Assembly (NCBI RefSeq): GCF_024138715.1
Contig: NZ_CP092074.1
Coordinates: 558,001-622,000, forward strand
Length of the DNA: 64,000 nt
Direction of reading: 5' to 3'
Source of the DNA: Emticicia sp. 21SJ11W-3
Lineage (GTDB): Bacteria; Bacteroidota; Bacteroidia; Cytophagales; Spirosomataceae
The notes under the pieces were generated by a model that worked only from the letters and a program-made list of their open reading frames with translations, had not been told where the DNA came from and ran no database searches. The translations under genes and the position numbers were made by a program. Positions 54,778 to 63,535 of this stretch are shown here, piece by piece. Numbering within the stretch: the stretch's first letter is position 1; each line of letters starts with the position of its first letter.

Positions 54778-56166
54778 ATGGTCTCAAATCTAAAAAAAGT
54801 ATATCATATAAGATTATTGACAGATTCACTCTGTTTAATATTTTGCTATAGTATAGCACAGATATTAAGTGGCCGGGTTTTTCGCAATAGTGATATATTT
54901 TTAATTTTTCTTCTATTGGTAATCTGGTACTTTACCAGCCGTTATACTGAATTATACGACGAGTTTCGTACGGTAAAGTATGTAGATGAGTTTCTTGTGC
55001 TCATTCCCAATATAATTGCCCAGGGGGTAGCCTTAATGGTATATCTTTTTCTATCTAACGATAGCTTCTATTCAAGAACGCTGGTGCTGCTCAACATCAT
55101 TTTTGTTTTTGTTGTGATGACAATACAGAAGTATCTGTTCAAGAAGATAAGTCTGTTGTTATATGAAAGAGGATACAAAATAAAGAATATTCTAATAGTA
55201 GGTACAGGAGACAGCGCTATGTCTTTTTATAAAATATTTAGCGATACACCGCAGTTTGGATATAAAGTAGCAGGTTTTATTGATGAATCGAAGCCTCAAT
55301 ATCTGAATGGCCAGTATAAGGGTAATCTGGCCAATCTTGAGAGTGTCATCAAAAAAAGCCGTATTGAAGAAGTAATTGTTGCCTTGCCTTCTTTTGACAA
55401 GGAGTATGTTGAGAAGATTATTCAGGTAACTGAAAAAGAGGGAATAAAAACCAGAATTATACCTGAGTACTCGCAATATGGGTTAAAACAATATAAACTT
55501 GAACTCTTTGGCGGTAACCCTATTCTTACTTTGCGGAAAAATCCGTTAGAAGAATGGCATTTTAGAGTTCTTAAACGTGCTTTTGATATAGTTTTCAGCC
55601 TTTTGGTTATAGTTTTAGTGTTTTCATGGTTGATACCTATTCTGGCATTAATTATCAGAATTGATTCAAAAGGGCCTATTTTCTTCCTTCAGGAGCGTTG
55701 GGGTAAAAACAATAAAAAAATTGTGTGTTTTAAATTCAGGTCCATGTATTCAGACAGTTCTACCCGTAAAAAAGACGGAGGTTTCTGGCAAACTGAAAAA
55801 GATGACCCAAGAATTACGAAAGTCGGAAGGTTTTTGCGTAAAACTAACCTGGATGAGTTGCCACAGTTTTTCAATGTATTGTTTGGCGATATGTCAGTTG
55901 TAGGGCCAAGACCTCACGCTGTGCAGCACAACATAGAAAGTAAAGAGCAGATTGATAATTATCTGATCAGGCACTGGGTTAAACCGGGTATTACAGGTTG
56001 GGCTCAGGTAAATGGATACAGAGGAGAGACCAAGGACATTTCATTGATGAAAAAACGTGTGAAATTTGATATCTGGTATATCAGCCACTGGAGTATCTGG
56101 CTGGATATTAAAATAATAGTTGCTACAGTTTATAATATGGTTAAAGGCGAAAAAATGGCCTATTAA
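54778..56166 (+). CDS. wcaJ: Undecaprenyl-phosphate sugar phosphotransferase (WcaJ-type)
   Basis: A 462-aa polyisoprenyl-phosphate hexose-1-phosphate transferase that starts repeat-unit synthesis on undecaprenyl phosphate. The N-terminal half has about four TM helices (10-120) and a CoA-binding-like Rossmann region (ILIVGTGDSAMSFY, about 137-150). The catalytic C-terminal domain (about 263-462) begins at LKRAFDIVFSLL and shows KFRSMY, TKVGRFLRKTNLDELPQ with the catalytic Asp-Glu, and GDMSVVGPRPH. Glucose or galactose phosphate is the usual substrate. A strong terminator follows at 56205. Confidence 0.93.
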   Translation: MVSNLKKVYHIRLLTDSLCLIFCYSIAQILSGRVFRNSDIFLIFLLLVIWYFTSRYTELYDEFRTVKYVDEFLVLIPNIIAQGVALMVYLFLSNDSFYSRTLVLLNIIFVFVVMTIQKYLFKKISLLLYERGYKIKNILIVGTGDSAMSFYKIFSDTPQFGYKVAGFIDESKPQYLNGQYKGNLANLESVIKKSRIEEVIVALPSFDKEYVEKIIQVTEKEGIKTRIIPEYSQYGLKQYKLELFGGNPILTLRKNPLEEWHFRVLKRAFDIVFSLLVIVLVFSWLIPILALIIRIDSKGPIFFLQERWGKNNKKIVCFKFRSMYSDSSTRKKDGGFWQTEKDDPRITKVGRFLRKTNLDELPQFFNVLFGDMSVVGPRPHAVQHNIESKEQIDNYLIRHWVKPGITGWAQVNGYRGETKDISLMKKRVKFDIWYISHWSIWLDIKIIVATVYNMVKGEKMAY

Positions 56167-56202
56167 TCAACGTACATCTGAAGCAAATCAAAAGAATTTC
56201 TA

Positions 56203-56940
56203 CTAAAGCATTTCGTTAAGAAATGCTTTATTTTTTAATAGCTTCATCAACTTCGAATCCTTCGTTAATAGCTGGATATCGGCCAGATGCCTTTCATGGT
56301 GCAGGTCGGTTCCAACAAAATCTATGATTCCGGATTCCAGCAATTTGATTGCTACTTGTTTAGTCTTTTTACCGTAGTAGCCTGCTAACGACAACAAGTT
56401 AAGCTGAAGCAGGCACCCTACCTGTTTTAAATCAGCTATTTTATCAAGACTTTCCCACCAATAAGGATAGCGCTCAGGGTGCGCCATAACAGGCGAATAA
56501 CCACTGGTTTTTAGTTTAAATATAAGCTGAGATAAGTTGGGTGGCGGAGAAATGAACGACATTTCAATGAGCAGGTAACGCTTTGTACCGAAGCTTAATA
56601 ACTCATTTCTTTGCAGGATGCTTTCAAACTCTTCATCCAGCAGATATTCAGCAGCGGCTTCAATTTCTATATCAAGGTTACGCGGCTTTATCGCTTCTCT
56701 TACTTCATTGAGCGCATTGTTAATGATGGCTGGTGTATTAGGAAAAATGCCTGCCTTGACATGAGGTGTTGTAATAAACTTTTTATAACCTAGTTTATGA
56801 AGCTCTTCAATATAGTTAATGGTTCGTTCCATATCCGTTGAGCCGTCGTCTATTCCCGGAAGCAGATGAGAATGAATATCGGTTTTTAAGAATGAAAGCG
56901 GATCAGCAGCAGGTTTTTTCCAATTAAAAATTGAGAGCAT
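56203..56940 (-). CDS. PHP-type protein-tyrosine phosphatase (CpsB/YwqE family)
   Basis: A 245-aa polymerase-and-histidinol-phosphatase-fold enzyme, cytoplasmic. Metal ligands are visible: His23 and His25 (DIHSHLLPGIDDGS), His60 (TTPHVKAG), Glu98 (AAEYLL), His154 (AHPERYPYW), and Asp212/His214 (GTDLHHERH). CpsB/YwqE enzymes dephosphorylate BY-kinases, so the expected substrate is the tyrosine tail of Wzc (36553). It is the only - strand gene in the locus, convergent with wcaJ and divergent from wza. Its last codons lie inside the wcaJ terminator. Confidence 0.92.
   Translation of the reverse strand: MLSIFNWKKPAADPLSFLKTDIHSHLLPGIDDGSTDMERTINYIEELHKLGYKKFITTPHVKAGIFPNTPAIINNALNEVREAIKPRNLDIEIEAAAEYLLDEEFESILQRNELLSFGTKRYLLIEMSFISPPPNLSQLIFKLKTSGYSPVMAHPERYPYWWESLDKIADLKQVGCLLQLNLLSLAGYYGKKTKQVAIKLLESGIIDFVGTDLHHERHLADIQLLTKDSKLMKLLKNKAFLNEML
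56205..56236 (+). terminator. Rho-independent terminator of wcaJ overlapping the phosphatase 3' end
   Basis: 10-bp perfect stem AAAGCATTTC / GAAATGCTTT, 5-nt loop GTTAA, then A and six T. On the opposite strand the same bases code the last residues (FLNEML) and the stop codon of the PHP phosphatase. Confidence 0.8.
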
Positions 56941-57885
56941 AAGAATTGTGTTTTAACTTATAGTTTTTCTTGAAGCAATATACCTTTATAGTAAATGCCA
57001 TTCAATTTAGATTATTACTAACTTGTACGTCAGAGAATTTAAACAAAATTACGACAGAAACTCGTAATCTCATATTTTACCTGTTAAAGATTAAAAAACG
57101 TGCAGTCGGGTAATGATTAGTTAAACAACAAAGCCTCTCCGGTATGGGTTTCAAATTTTATGTTCATTGGGTCAGGCACTGTAAATGGTAAACAGGCCTT
57201 CAATATTTTATTAATCTGGTTCAGAGGGTTACTGGCATCAAATGATTTTTTATTGTATTTCTAAATACTTTTATATGAAGATTCTATAAAAAACTAAAAA
57301 ATACGGTTTGGCATCAAAATATACTGTTTAAATTCTAAAACTTTCTTTTATTTTTGTAAGGCACAATTTTAAGAAAAAAGTTTTTCCGTTTTCGGGGTCT
57401 TAAATATCTGGTCTATTCTTTAAAATTGAATGCTTCGCTTGAGTTTAATTTAAATTGAGATTAATTGAAAGTTTGAAGTGCCTGATGTAAGTATAGCTTT
57501 GATTGAAAACAGAATTTAAATTATTACGTACTTTTACTAGCTTAGTTTTTCCTTGTTTCGGTTAAAGTTTGGCATGATATAAAAATTGTATTTTTTGAGT
57601 AGCAAACAACGAAAATGAACAGCCCTTTACCTGTCTACCGTGTGCACAAATCCAATCAATATTTTCAGGTCTTATTTTAAGAATACACACAGCAGTTCTG
57701 CGTATGTTAATTTTTTGAGTATTGCTGGTTGATTAATTAAATGAGAACTTAAGAAGAGTGATAAGAACCGGAGAAGGATAATACAGTGAATTAACACAAG
57801 AAATATAACAATTGAATACTTGTCTGACATTTATTGAAGTTCTATTAACTAGCCATAACTATCAGCAATTTTTATCTATTATTTT
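56941..57885. other. Long divergent intergenic region between the phosphatase and wza
   Basis: This 945-bp AT-rich stretch has no supported gene. Possible -7 boxes are CAAAATTA at 57044-57051 (TAATTTTG on the - strand, for the phosphatase) and TATTTTTG at 57349-57356 (for wza, leader over 500 nt); neither has a convincing -33 element. I saw no strong hairpins or repeats. Confidence 0.4.
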
Positions 57886-58725
57886 ATGTTTAACAACAGC
57901 CCCAAAAAGTTAATGAAATTATTCAGAGCTTTGCTTTGTTTATCTGGTATCGTGTTTGTTGCGTCCTCGTGTGTGCGGGTAAATACAAAAGATATTACCT
58001 ATTTTCAAGGCACAGATTCGGTGTCCAATCAGGTACTCCCCCCCAACCTTCCAACTGTAACCCGCATTCAGGCAGATGACATTCTGGCCGTAACCGTGAG
58101 CAGCTTAAGTGAAGAGTCTAACGTTATTTTTAATTTCCCTAACGTTAATGCCCTTACAACTACTAACTTTCCGGGTTCAACGGGTGGAGGTATGGCAAGA
58201 AATCAACCACTTGGTTATTTGGTAAATCCGCAGGGCAATATTGATATGCCCCTGGTTGGAAGTGTAAAATTGGAGGGCCTAACCTTAAAAGAAGCAGGTG
58301 ATAGTATAAAGACAAAACTCCTTACATTTTTAAAAGAGCCTACTGTAAATGTACGTTTCCTGAACCATAAGTTTACAATTATTGGTGAGGTGAACAGACC
58401 GTCTGTTTTCAATCTTCTGGACGACCATACAACCTTGCCAGACGCAATTGGTATGGCTGGTGATTTAACAATTTACGGTTTGCGTAAGAATGTAATGTTG
58501 ATTAGAACAACAGGAGATAAACGCGAGATAGTTAAGTTGGACCTAACCAAAAGAGACTTTTTTAATTCGCCTTATTATTACATTAAAAACAATGATGTAA
58601 TTTATATTGACATCAGTAAAGGTAAAGTTACTTATACCGATCAGAGAATACAGACCATTCAGTTGATTCCAATATTTACAGGTATAGTAACTACGCTTGT
58701 ACTTATTTTAAATGTCATTAAATAA
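57886..58725 (+). CDS. wza: Wza-type polysaccharide export lipoprotein
   Basis: A 279-aa protein with a lipoprotein signal and Cys29 (FVASSCVRV). The ATG at codon 10 (57913) would give a more standard 20-residue signal, and either start is possible. The Poly_export domain (about 55-150) shows RIQADDILAVTVSSL and GYLVNPQGNIDMPLVGSVKL, and an SLBB-like domain follows (FTIIGEVNRPSVFNL). A C-terminal hydrophobic helix (IPIFTGIVTTLVLILNVI, about 260-277) is predicted to anchor or span the outer membrane. It should form the outer-membrane exit channel together with Wzc. It is about 100 residues shorter than E. coli Wza, as is common in Bacteroidota. Confidence 0.92.
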   Translation: MFNNSPKKLMKLFRALLCLSGIVFVASSCVRVNTKDITYFQGTDSVSNQVLPPNLPTVTRIQADDILAVTVSSLSEESNVIFNFPNVNALTTTNFPGSTGGGMARNQPLGYLVNPQGNIDMPLVGSVKLEGLTLKEAGDSIKTKLLTFLKEPTVNVRFLNHKFTIIGEVNRPSVFNLLDDHTTLPDAIGMAGDLTIYGLRKNVMLIRTTGDKREIVKLDLTKRDFFNSPYYYIKNNDVIYIDISKGKVTYTDQRIQTIQLIPIFTGIVTTLVLILNVIK

Positions 58726-58803
58726 GGTCTGGCCATTGGTGGTCTGATTAGTATTAAAATTCAGGAGGTATTTCAATTGGTTTGAAAATCTCTATGAAAA
58801 CAC

Positions 58804-58848
58804 AAGCCAACCCCTACAGTAATGTGCTGTGGGGGTTGGCTTTTTTTT
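58804..58848 (+). terminator. Strong rho-independent terminator after wza
   Basis: AAGCCAACCCC pairs with GGGGTTGGCTT; an inner ACAG/CTGT extends the stem to 16 bp including one wobble pair. A 7-nt loop closes it, and the stem ends in eight T (58841-58848). The best terminator in the window, closing the exopolysaccharide locus. Confidence 0.92.
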
Positions 58849-59081
58849 AGAATACAGCTCTGCCTGTAAACGTATATAATGCATGAGTCAGTTAAACCTG
58901 ATGGGCATTCCCAATTTATTAAATGTTAGCTTGTAGCTCAGGCTTTATCAATTCTATTTAAGGTTTCAAATCGGAAAATTGACTTGCCGTGCTGATTTAA
59001 GGGGTTGAAGTAAGTAAATGATTGTGCCACTGACAGCAAATGCACAAGATGTGTTTTTAATCTTAAATCTTTCTTATAAAA

Positions 59082-59089
59082 TAACTTTG
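59082..59089 (+). promoter_or_regulatory. Candidate -7 box for the three-gene membrane/flavoprotein operon
   Basis: TAACTTTG matches TAnnTTTG, 260 bp upstream of the first gene. No clear -33 TTTG is found; a T-rich GTGTTTTTAA lies about 22-31 bp upstream. If used, the mRNA leader would contain both inverted repeats at 59167-59236. Confidence 0.3.
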
Positions 59090-59166
59090 CATAGTATGCT
59101 TATACGCCATTTATGCTTAAAAATTGCGTTTTATTGTCAAAAAATCAAATTTTAAATTATCGTGGC

Positions 59167-59192
59167 AGTAATTCTACATGAGTAGAATTACT
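59167..59192. repeat. Perfect inverted repeat 1 (11-bp arms)
   Basis: AGTAATTCTAC / GTAGAATTACT with a 4-nt loop (ATGA). Twelve nt separate it from the second inverted repeat. As RNA it forms a stable tetraloop hairpin. Confidence 0.9.
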
Positions 59193-59204
59193 TACTATAT
59201 ATTC

Positions 59205-59236
59205 AAATTATATGGGAAAATTTTCCCATATAATTT
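59205..59236. repeat. Perfect 32-bp palindrome
   Basis: Arms of 16 bp, AAATTATATGGGAAAA and its exact complement, with no spacer. It could extrude as a cruciform, form an RNA hairpin, or be a dimeric protein-binding site. It lies 113 bp upstream of the next gene. Confidence 0.9.
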
Positions 59237-59348
59237 TAGCATTTTCTTTTATTAATTAAGCACTATTATGAAATAGCTTAGAATTTCAGGAAGATGCAGA
59301 TGTGGCATTGGTTTTTAGTTTTTTATATGAACTACTTACCAAAAAGCG

Positions 59349-59945
59349 ATGGTCCAATATCTACGTATAGTTTTTGAAGCAGTATTTTTAATTGGATTAC
59401 TTTATGTAATTTTTTTAAGATTAAGGGTACTAAATGCATTAAGAAGCCTGGGGGCATTTAAACTGGGTATTTTTATGTTATTTTTTGGATTCTGGATGTT
59501 TGTACAGCTTATTGACCGCTGGCAATATCAATTCCCTGATAAGAAGGTTGAGTTTTTCCCGATTGCGAGATTCGCTATGTTTGAAGGAGGGGGCAGAATA
59601 CAAACCGTTCAAACCTACGAATTTGCCGGCAGGTTTTCAGATGGCAAAACAGAATACTATGCACCTTCAGATATTCTTAGAGGAGCAGGCACACCAACAT
59701 TGTCAACGAAAATGAACAATGTAATTATATCCGCGCTAAAATCTGATAATGCCGAAAAAATATCCTGGGCAAAAGCAGAGATAAGTAAGTATGGCAGATC
59801 AATTTATAATGTGCTTCAATTTCAGGGGAAAGATTTACCAGACAGCTTAGATTTTCAAATTGTCAATATAGACTTAACTAAAACTACAAAAGACGCAGTA
59901 TCTAAAGATTATCAAATGTCTGTTAAAAATCCCTTTAAGAAATGA
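59349..59945 (+). CDS. Membrane protein of unknown function
   Basis: A 198-aa protein with two N-terminal TM helices (about 8-24 and 38-54) and a soluble C-terminal part of about 140 residues that would face the periplasm by the positive-inside rule (LRLRVLNALRSLGAFK loop inside). No family recognised. Its stop overlaps the start of the HTTM-like gene (4 nt), so it belongs to a three-gene operon with an HTTM-like protein and a flavoprotein. Confidence 0.7.
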   Translation: MVQYLRIVFEAVFLIGLLYVIFLRLRVLNALRSLGAFKLGIFMLFFGFWMFVQLIDRWQYQFPDKKVEFFPIARFAMFEGGGRIQTVQTYEFAGRFSDGKTEYYAPSDILRGAGTPTLSTKMNNVIISALKSDNAEKISWAKAEISKYGRSIYNVLQFQGKDLPDSLDFQIVNIDLTKTTKDAVSKDYQMSVKNPFKK

Positions 59946-60856
59946 AAATAACTTTACACAACGGCGCAAATGCAGATACGCTTTCTTTTGCAAGAATTTG
60001 GATATTTTTTATCTGGTTTATATGGGTTTCTACAGATAGCAGCTATCTGGTTGCCAATGCAGAACACAGCATTTTCTTTAAGCATGGCCTGATGAATATT
60101 TTAAGTGATGATTTTCTGAGGGCTATATCTCCGGGTGTAATGCTCACAGTTAAATGCGTAACCCTGTATTTTATAGTTGCAGTTATTTTTGGAATTGGAA
60201 GGTCTAAATGGAACATTTTTATTGCAGCTGTATTGCTGACATTTTATATGGGCTATATTCGCGGATGGGGCAATCATGTCAATCACCGGGAGCTTACCTT
60301 GCTATATTGTACTTATTTATTGTTGCTTTTACCATGTTATGATACCGCAAATAGCAAAAGCGACAAGCCTCAGTCGGTTTACCAGGCTGGAATGCTCGCT
60401 TTGGGAATTATAATCACTTTTGATTACGCGGTTATCGGAATTGCCAGAGTTGCCAAGGGCTTCCCAATCACGTTTCATCCTGATATTATGCGCCAATGGA
60501 TAGTTTTTCATGCCTATAACCCTAGCGAATGGGGATTTGAATATGGTAAAATGGTATTAGATTATCCTTGGCTGAATTATTTAGTTGCGCCAATGCTGCC
60601 GGTTTCAACTGTTCTTGAAATCATTGCTCCTTTTGCTTTATTTACAAGTAAAAAGCTACGTATTGGGCTTGTAGTTTTACTTTTCCTGTTTCATTTAGGT
60701 ATATATCTGCTAATGAATATTCTTTTTCTTGAAAACATGCTTTTACTTTTTCTATTATTGGATTATACCTCAATGATAGAGAATATTAAAAGTAAAGTAG
60801 CAGGAGCAAAATCAGGTTTTGAAAATTTAATAAACAGGATTTCGCAAAATGGGTAA
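59942..60856 (+). CDS. HTTM-like multi-pass membrane protein
   Basis: A 304-aa integral membrane protein with about 7-8 helices. The layout and the segment NHRELTLLYCTYLLLLLPCYDT (about residues 115-136, quoted here in part: NHRELTLLY) resemble the HTTM domain shared with vitamin-K-dependent gamma-carboxylases, but I cannot confirm this by eye. It overlaps its neighbours on both sides (4 nt upstream, 8 nt downstream), showing tight coupling with the flavoprotein. It might present or oxidise a lipid substrate in the membrane; function unknown. Confidence 0.55.
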   Translation: MKITLHNGANADTLSFARIWIFFIWFIWVSTDSSYLVANAEHSIFFKHGLMNILSDDFLRAISPGVMLTVKCVTLYFIVAVIFGIGRSKWNIFIAAVLLTFYMGYIRGWGNHVNHRELTLLYCTYLLLLLPCYDTANSKSDKPQSVYQAGMLALGIIITFDYAVIGIARVAKGFPITFHPDIMRQWIVFHAYNPSEWGFEYGKMVLDYPWLNYLVAPMLPVSTVLEIIAPFALFTSKKLRIGLVVLLFLFHLGIYLLMNILFLENMLLLFLLLDYTSMIENIKSKVAGAKSGFENLINRISQNG

Positions 60857-62288
60857 TCCGGATGTTGTTGTAATCGGGTCTGGGCCGAACGGTCTGGCGG
60901 CCGCTATTGAATTACAAAAAAATGGTTTGCAGGTTGTAATAGTTGAGGGGGCTGATACCATTGGAGGTGGAACCCGTACATCTGAACTTACCTTACCAGG
61001 TTTTAATCATGATCATTGTTCGGCGGTTCATCCGATGGGCTTTCTTTCACCTTTTTTTCAGAGTCTGTCATTGCAGGAACATGGCCTTGAGTGGGTATTT
61101 CCAAAGGCTTCAATTGCGCATCCGCTTGATAATGAACCTGCAGTGATTCAATATCGGTCAATTGAAGATACAAAGCTTTCAATTGGGGGTAAAGATGGAA
61201 TTAAGTGGGAGAAAACATTAACACCTTTTGTAAAAAAGGCAGATGTACTTTTTAAAGATATTCTGGGGCCTTTGGGTTGGCCTGATGAGCCATTCACCTT
61301 AGCAAATTTTGGCCTAAAAGGAATGCTTCCTGCCAGTTCTCTTGCCAATAGTTTGTTTAGCCAGACCAGGGCAAAGGCTTTATTTGCAGGTTGCTCAACG
61401 CACAGCATATTGCCATTAGACATGAGCTTCTCGTCGGCAGTAGGTCTGGTATTTGCCATTTCCGGCCATGTGGTTGATTGGCCCGTTGCAAAAGGAGGCT
61501 CAATAGCCATAGCCAATGCATTGGCTTCTTATTTTATTAAGGCTGGGGGTAAAATTATTACTAACTGCTTTATAAGCAGCATGGAAGATTTACCCAAAGC
61601 AGATTACTACTTTTTTGATACCGACCCACTTCAGCTTTCAAATATTGCAGAAAAGCAATTGCCGGCCAACTACATAAATAGGTTAAGGAAATTCAATTTT
61701 GGTCCTGGGGTATTTAAAATTGATTGGGCATTACGTTCATCCATCCCCTGGAAAGATGCCAACTGCTTAAAAGCATCGACAGTACATGTTGGCGGAACAT
61801 TACCGGAAATTGCGCAAAGTGAAAAAGATGCCTGGAATGGCAGACATAGCGAGTCGCCATTTGTTATGGTATGCCAGCAAAGTGAGTTTGATTTCAGCCG
61901 GGCCCCGTCAGGTATGCAAACCGGATATGCTTATTGCCATGTGCCTAACGGAAGCACAAAAGACATGACACTTGCTATAGAAAAACAGATTGAAAGATTT
62001 GCCCCGGGTTTCAAAGACACCATTCTGGAAAGAAAAACTACCAATACTTCTCAGTTTTATAATTATAACAGGAATTTTTTCGGTGGTACTATTGCCGGAG
62101 GGGCAGCAGACCTAACACAATTATTTACAAGGCCGGTAGCAAGGCTAAATCCTTATTCAACGCCGAATCCAAAGATTTATATATGCAGCGGTTCTACTCC
62201 GCCCGGGGGTGGTGTGCACGGTATGTGCGGTTACAGAGCAGCCCGATCTTTCATAAAAAGCTTACGCAAATGTCTAAGAAAGGCTTAG
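60849..62288 (+). CDS. FAD-dependent phytoene-desaturase-like oxidoreductase
   Basis: A 479-aa flavoprotein. The N-terminal dinucleotide-binding motif VVVIGSGPNGLAAAIEL (6-22) continues to the ribose-binding VEGADTIGGGTRT (35-47). The C-terminal FAD motif IYICSGSTPPGGGVHGMCGY (about 443-462) is that of CrtI/RetSat-type NAD(P)/FAD oxidoreductases. It resembles the pyridine-nucleotide-disulphide / phytoene dehydrogenase group but has no carotenoid genes near it, so a lipid or quinone-like substrate linked to the HTTM-like partner is possible. It starts 8 nt before the end of the upstream gene. Confidence 0.85.
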   Translation: MGNPDVVVIGSGPNGLAAAIELQKNGLQVVIVEGADTIGGGTRTSELTLPGFNHDHCSAVHPMGFLSPFFQSLSLQEHGLEWVFPKASIAHPLDNEPAVIQYRSIEDTKLSIGGKDGIKWEKTLTPFVKKADVLFKDILGPLGWPDEPFTLANFGLKGMLPASSLANSLFSQTRAKALFAGCSTHSILPLDMSFSSAVGLVFAISGHVVDWPVAKGGSIAIANALASYFIKAGGKIITNCFISSMEDLPKADYYFFDTDPLQLSNIAEKQLPANYINRLRKFNFGPGVFKIDWALRSSIPWKDANCLKASTVHVGGTLPEIAQSEKDAWNGRHSESPFVMVCQQSEFDFSRAPSGMQTGYAYCHVPNGSTKDMTLAIEKQIERFAPGFKDTILERKTTNTSQFYNYNRNFFGGTIAGGAADLTQLFTRPVARLNPYSTPNPKIYICSGSTPPGGGVHGMCGYRAARSFIKSLRKCLRKA

Positions 62289-62485
62289 CTATTTCATGCC
62301 AGTGTATTTTGACATTAAGCGTAAAATATATTGGTAATTGTATAGATAGAACCAGATACTTTACCAGCTGTTTGAGTCTCAATCTTTAGTGAAAATTGTT
62401 TTTCAAAGGTTGAGAGTATTACCAAGAGACATCCAACAATACTTTAACTTAAATAGATTAAAGACTAACAACTCGCGAATAAAAA

Positions 62486-62526
62486 AAGGTAGTATAGGGC
62501 CATCTGGCAGATGCCTATACTACCTT
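62486..62526 (-). terminator. Terminator of the DUF892 gene
   Basis: A 13-bp perfect stem AAGGTAGTATAGG / CCTATACTACCTT encloses a second small stem CATCT/AGATG. On the - strand it is followed by a run of T (complement of the A-run 62481-62487). It lies 18 nt beyond the DUF892 stop and may also stop the convergent flavoprotein operon. Confidence 0.85.
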
Positions 62527-62544
62527 AATCATTTCTAATAAACG

Positions 62545-63084
62545 TTATTCCTGCGCAGCTTCCACATTAATGGTAGCTTCTGCCAGTTCGGTCAGCTTTT
62601 TATCGGTCGCACCTTCTTCGTCAAGAATCTCCTGTAATAAACCTGCTGCCTCTTCGTATCCTAAAGTCTGGGCAAGGCTTCTCAACCCACCGTAAGAACC
62701 TATCTCATAGTGTTCTACTTTCTGGGCTGCCAGAATTAAACCGCAGTCACGAACGAAAGTACCCTTTTCGGTTGATTCAATTATTTCTTCCCCTTCTTTA
62801 ATAAGTCCTTCCATGGCCGGGCAGTGCTTGGCTTTGGCTTTTTCGCCAATCATTTCAAACACCTGCTCAACTTTGGCAATCTGGCCTTCTGTTTCTGTTA
62901 AATGCGTTTCAAAGGCCATTTTCAACTCTTCAGAAGTGGCGGCTTTAGCCATTTTACCCAGAGCCTTTGTCAGATGTTTCTCTGCCCAGTAAATATCTTT
63001 CAGGCCATCTGTAAAAAGCTCTTTCAGCTTTTCACTTTCCTTTTCAGAAACATCAACACTACGTTTTGATTTTGAATTTTTCAT
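62545..63084 (-). CDS. Ferritin-like DUF892 (YciE/YciF-type) protein
   Basis: A 179-aa all-helical protein of the DUF892 family (ferritin-like four-helix bundle). Candidate di-iron ligands lie in LKDIYWAEKHL (about 29-39), ETHLTETEGQ (about 64-73), and KVEHYEIGSYG (about 127-137). A basic N-terminal tail (MKNSKSKRSVD) precedes the domain. Members are linked to stress response and stationary phase in enterobacteria; the activity is not established. A single gene with its own terminator. Confidence 0.9.
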   Translation of the reverse strand: MKNSKSKRSVDVSEKESEKLKELFTDGLKDIYWAEKHLTKALGKMAKAATSEELKMAFETHLTETEGQIAKVEQVFEMIGEKAKAKHCPAMEGLIKEGEEIIESTEKGTFVRDCGLILAAQKVEHYEIGSYGGLRSLAQTLGYEEAAGLLQEILDEEGATDKKLTELAEATINVEAAQE

Positions 63085-63535
63085 TGTGTAAAAGATTTAG
63101 TTGATAATACTGAATAGTATAAGCAAATAACCATTCCATAGGTAGAAAGGGCAGGGGAGTACTTTTAAGCTGGCAAAAGATTTCATTAATTGTTCAACTG
63201 ACGGGTAAGAAAATCACCACAAAACAGATAAGCAATCGTTAGGGTAAATTATTGGATATAAAGCGCAGAATAACCAACATGAAAACCTGAGGTTTAATCA
63301 ATTATTCAAAACGAAAGGAAGTAGCAGTAAACGTCAATGTGTTTCCATAAATCTGATTCAGAAACAGATTATGAAAAGCCTATGCACCAACGGGGAAACC
63401 TGTTTCAGAATCTTCATCCACTCAATTCAATGAGGCGTCAACAGTAAGCAAGTGCTCAGGCATTTGCTGCCCGAGCCATAAACAAGGTGGATAGTCTAAG
63501 CTGGTACCAGAAATATAAACAAAATGCTATGTGAT
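63085..63535. other. Intergenic region between the DUF892 gene and the response regulator
   Basis: This 451-bp stretch shows no supported gene. An imperfect inverted repeat GATTCAGAAACAG / CTGTTTCAGAATC lies at 63355-63412 with a 32-nt loop. The rest is unremarkable. Confidence 0.5.

Larger units (their letters stand above)
58726..59348. other. Intergenic region with terminator and two perfect inverted repeats
   Basis: This 623-bp stretch holds the wza terminator (58804-58848), a candidate -7 box (59082-59089), and two perfect inverted repeats at 59167-59192 and 59205-59236. No gene is supported. Confidence 0.65.
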
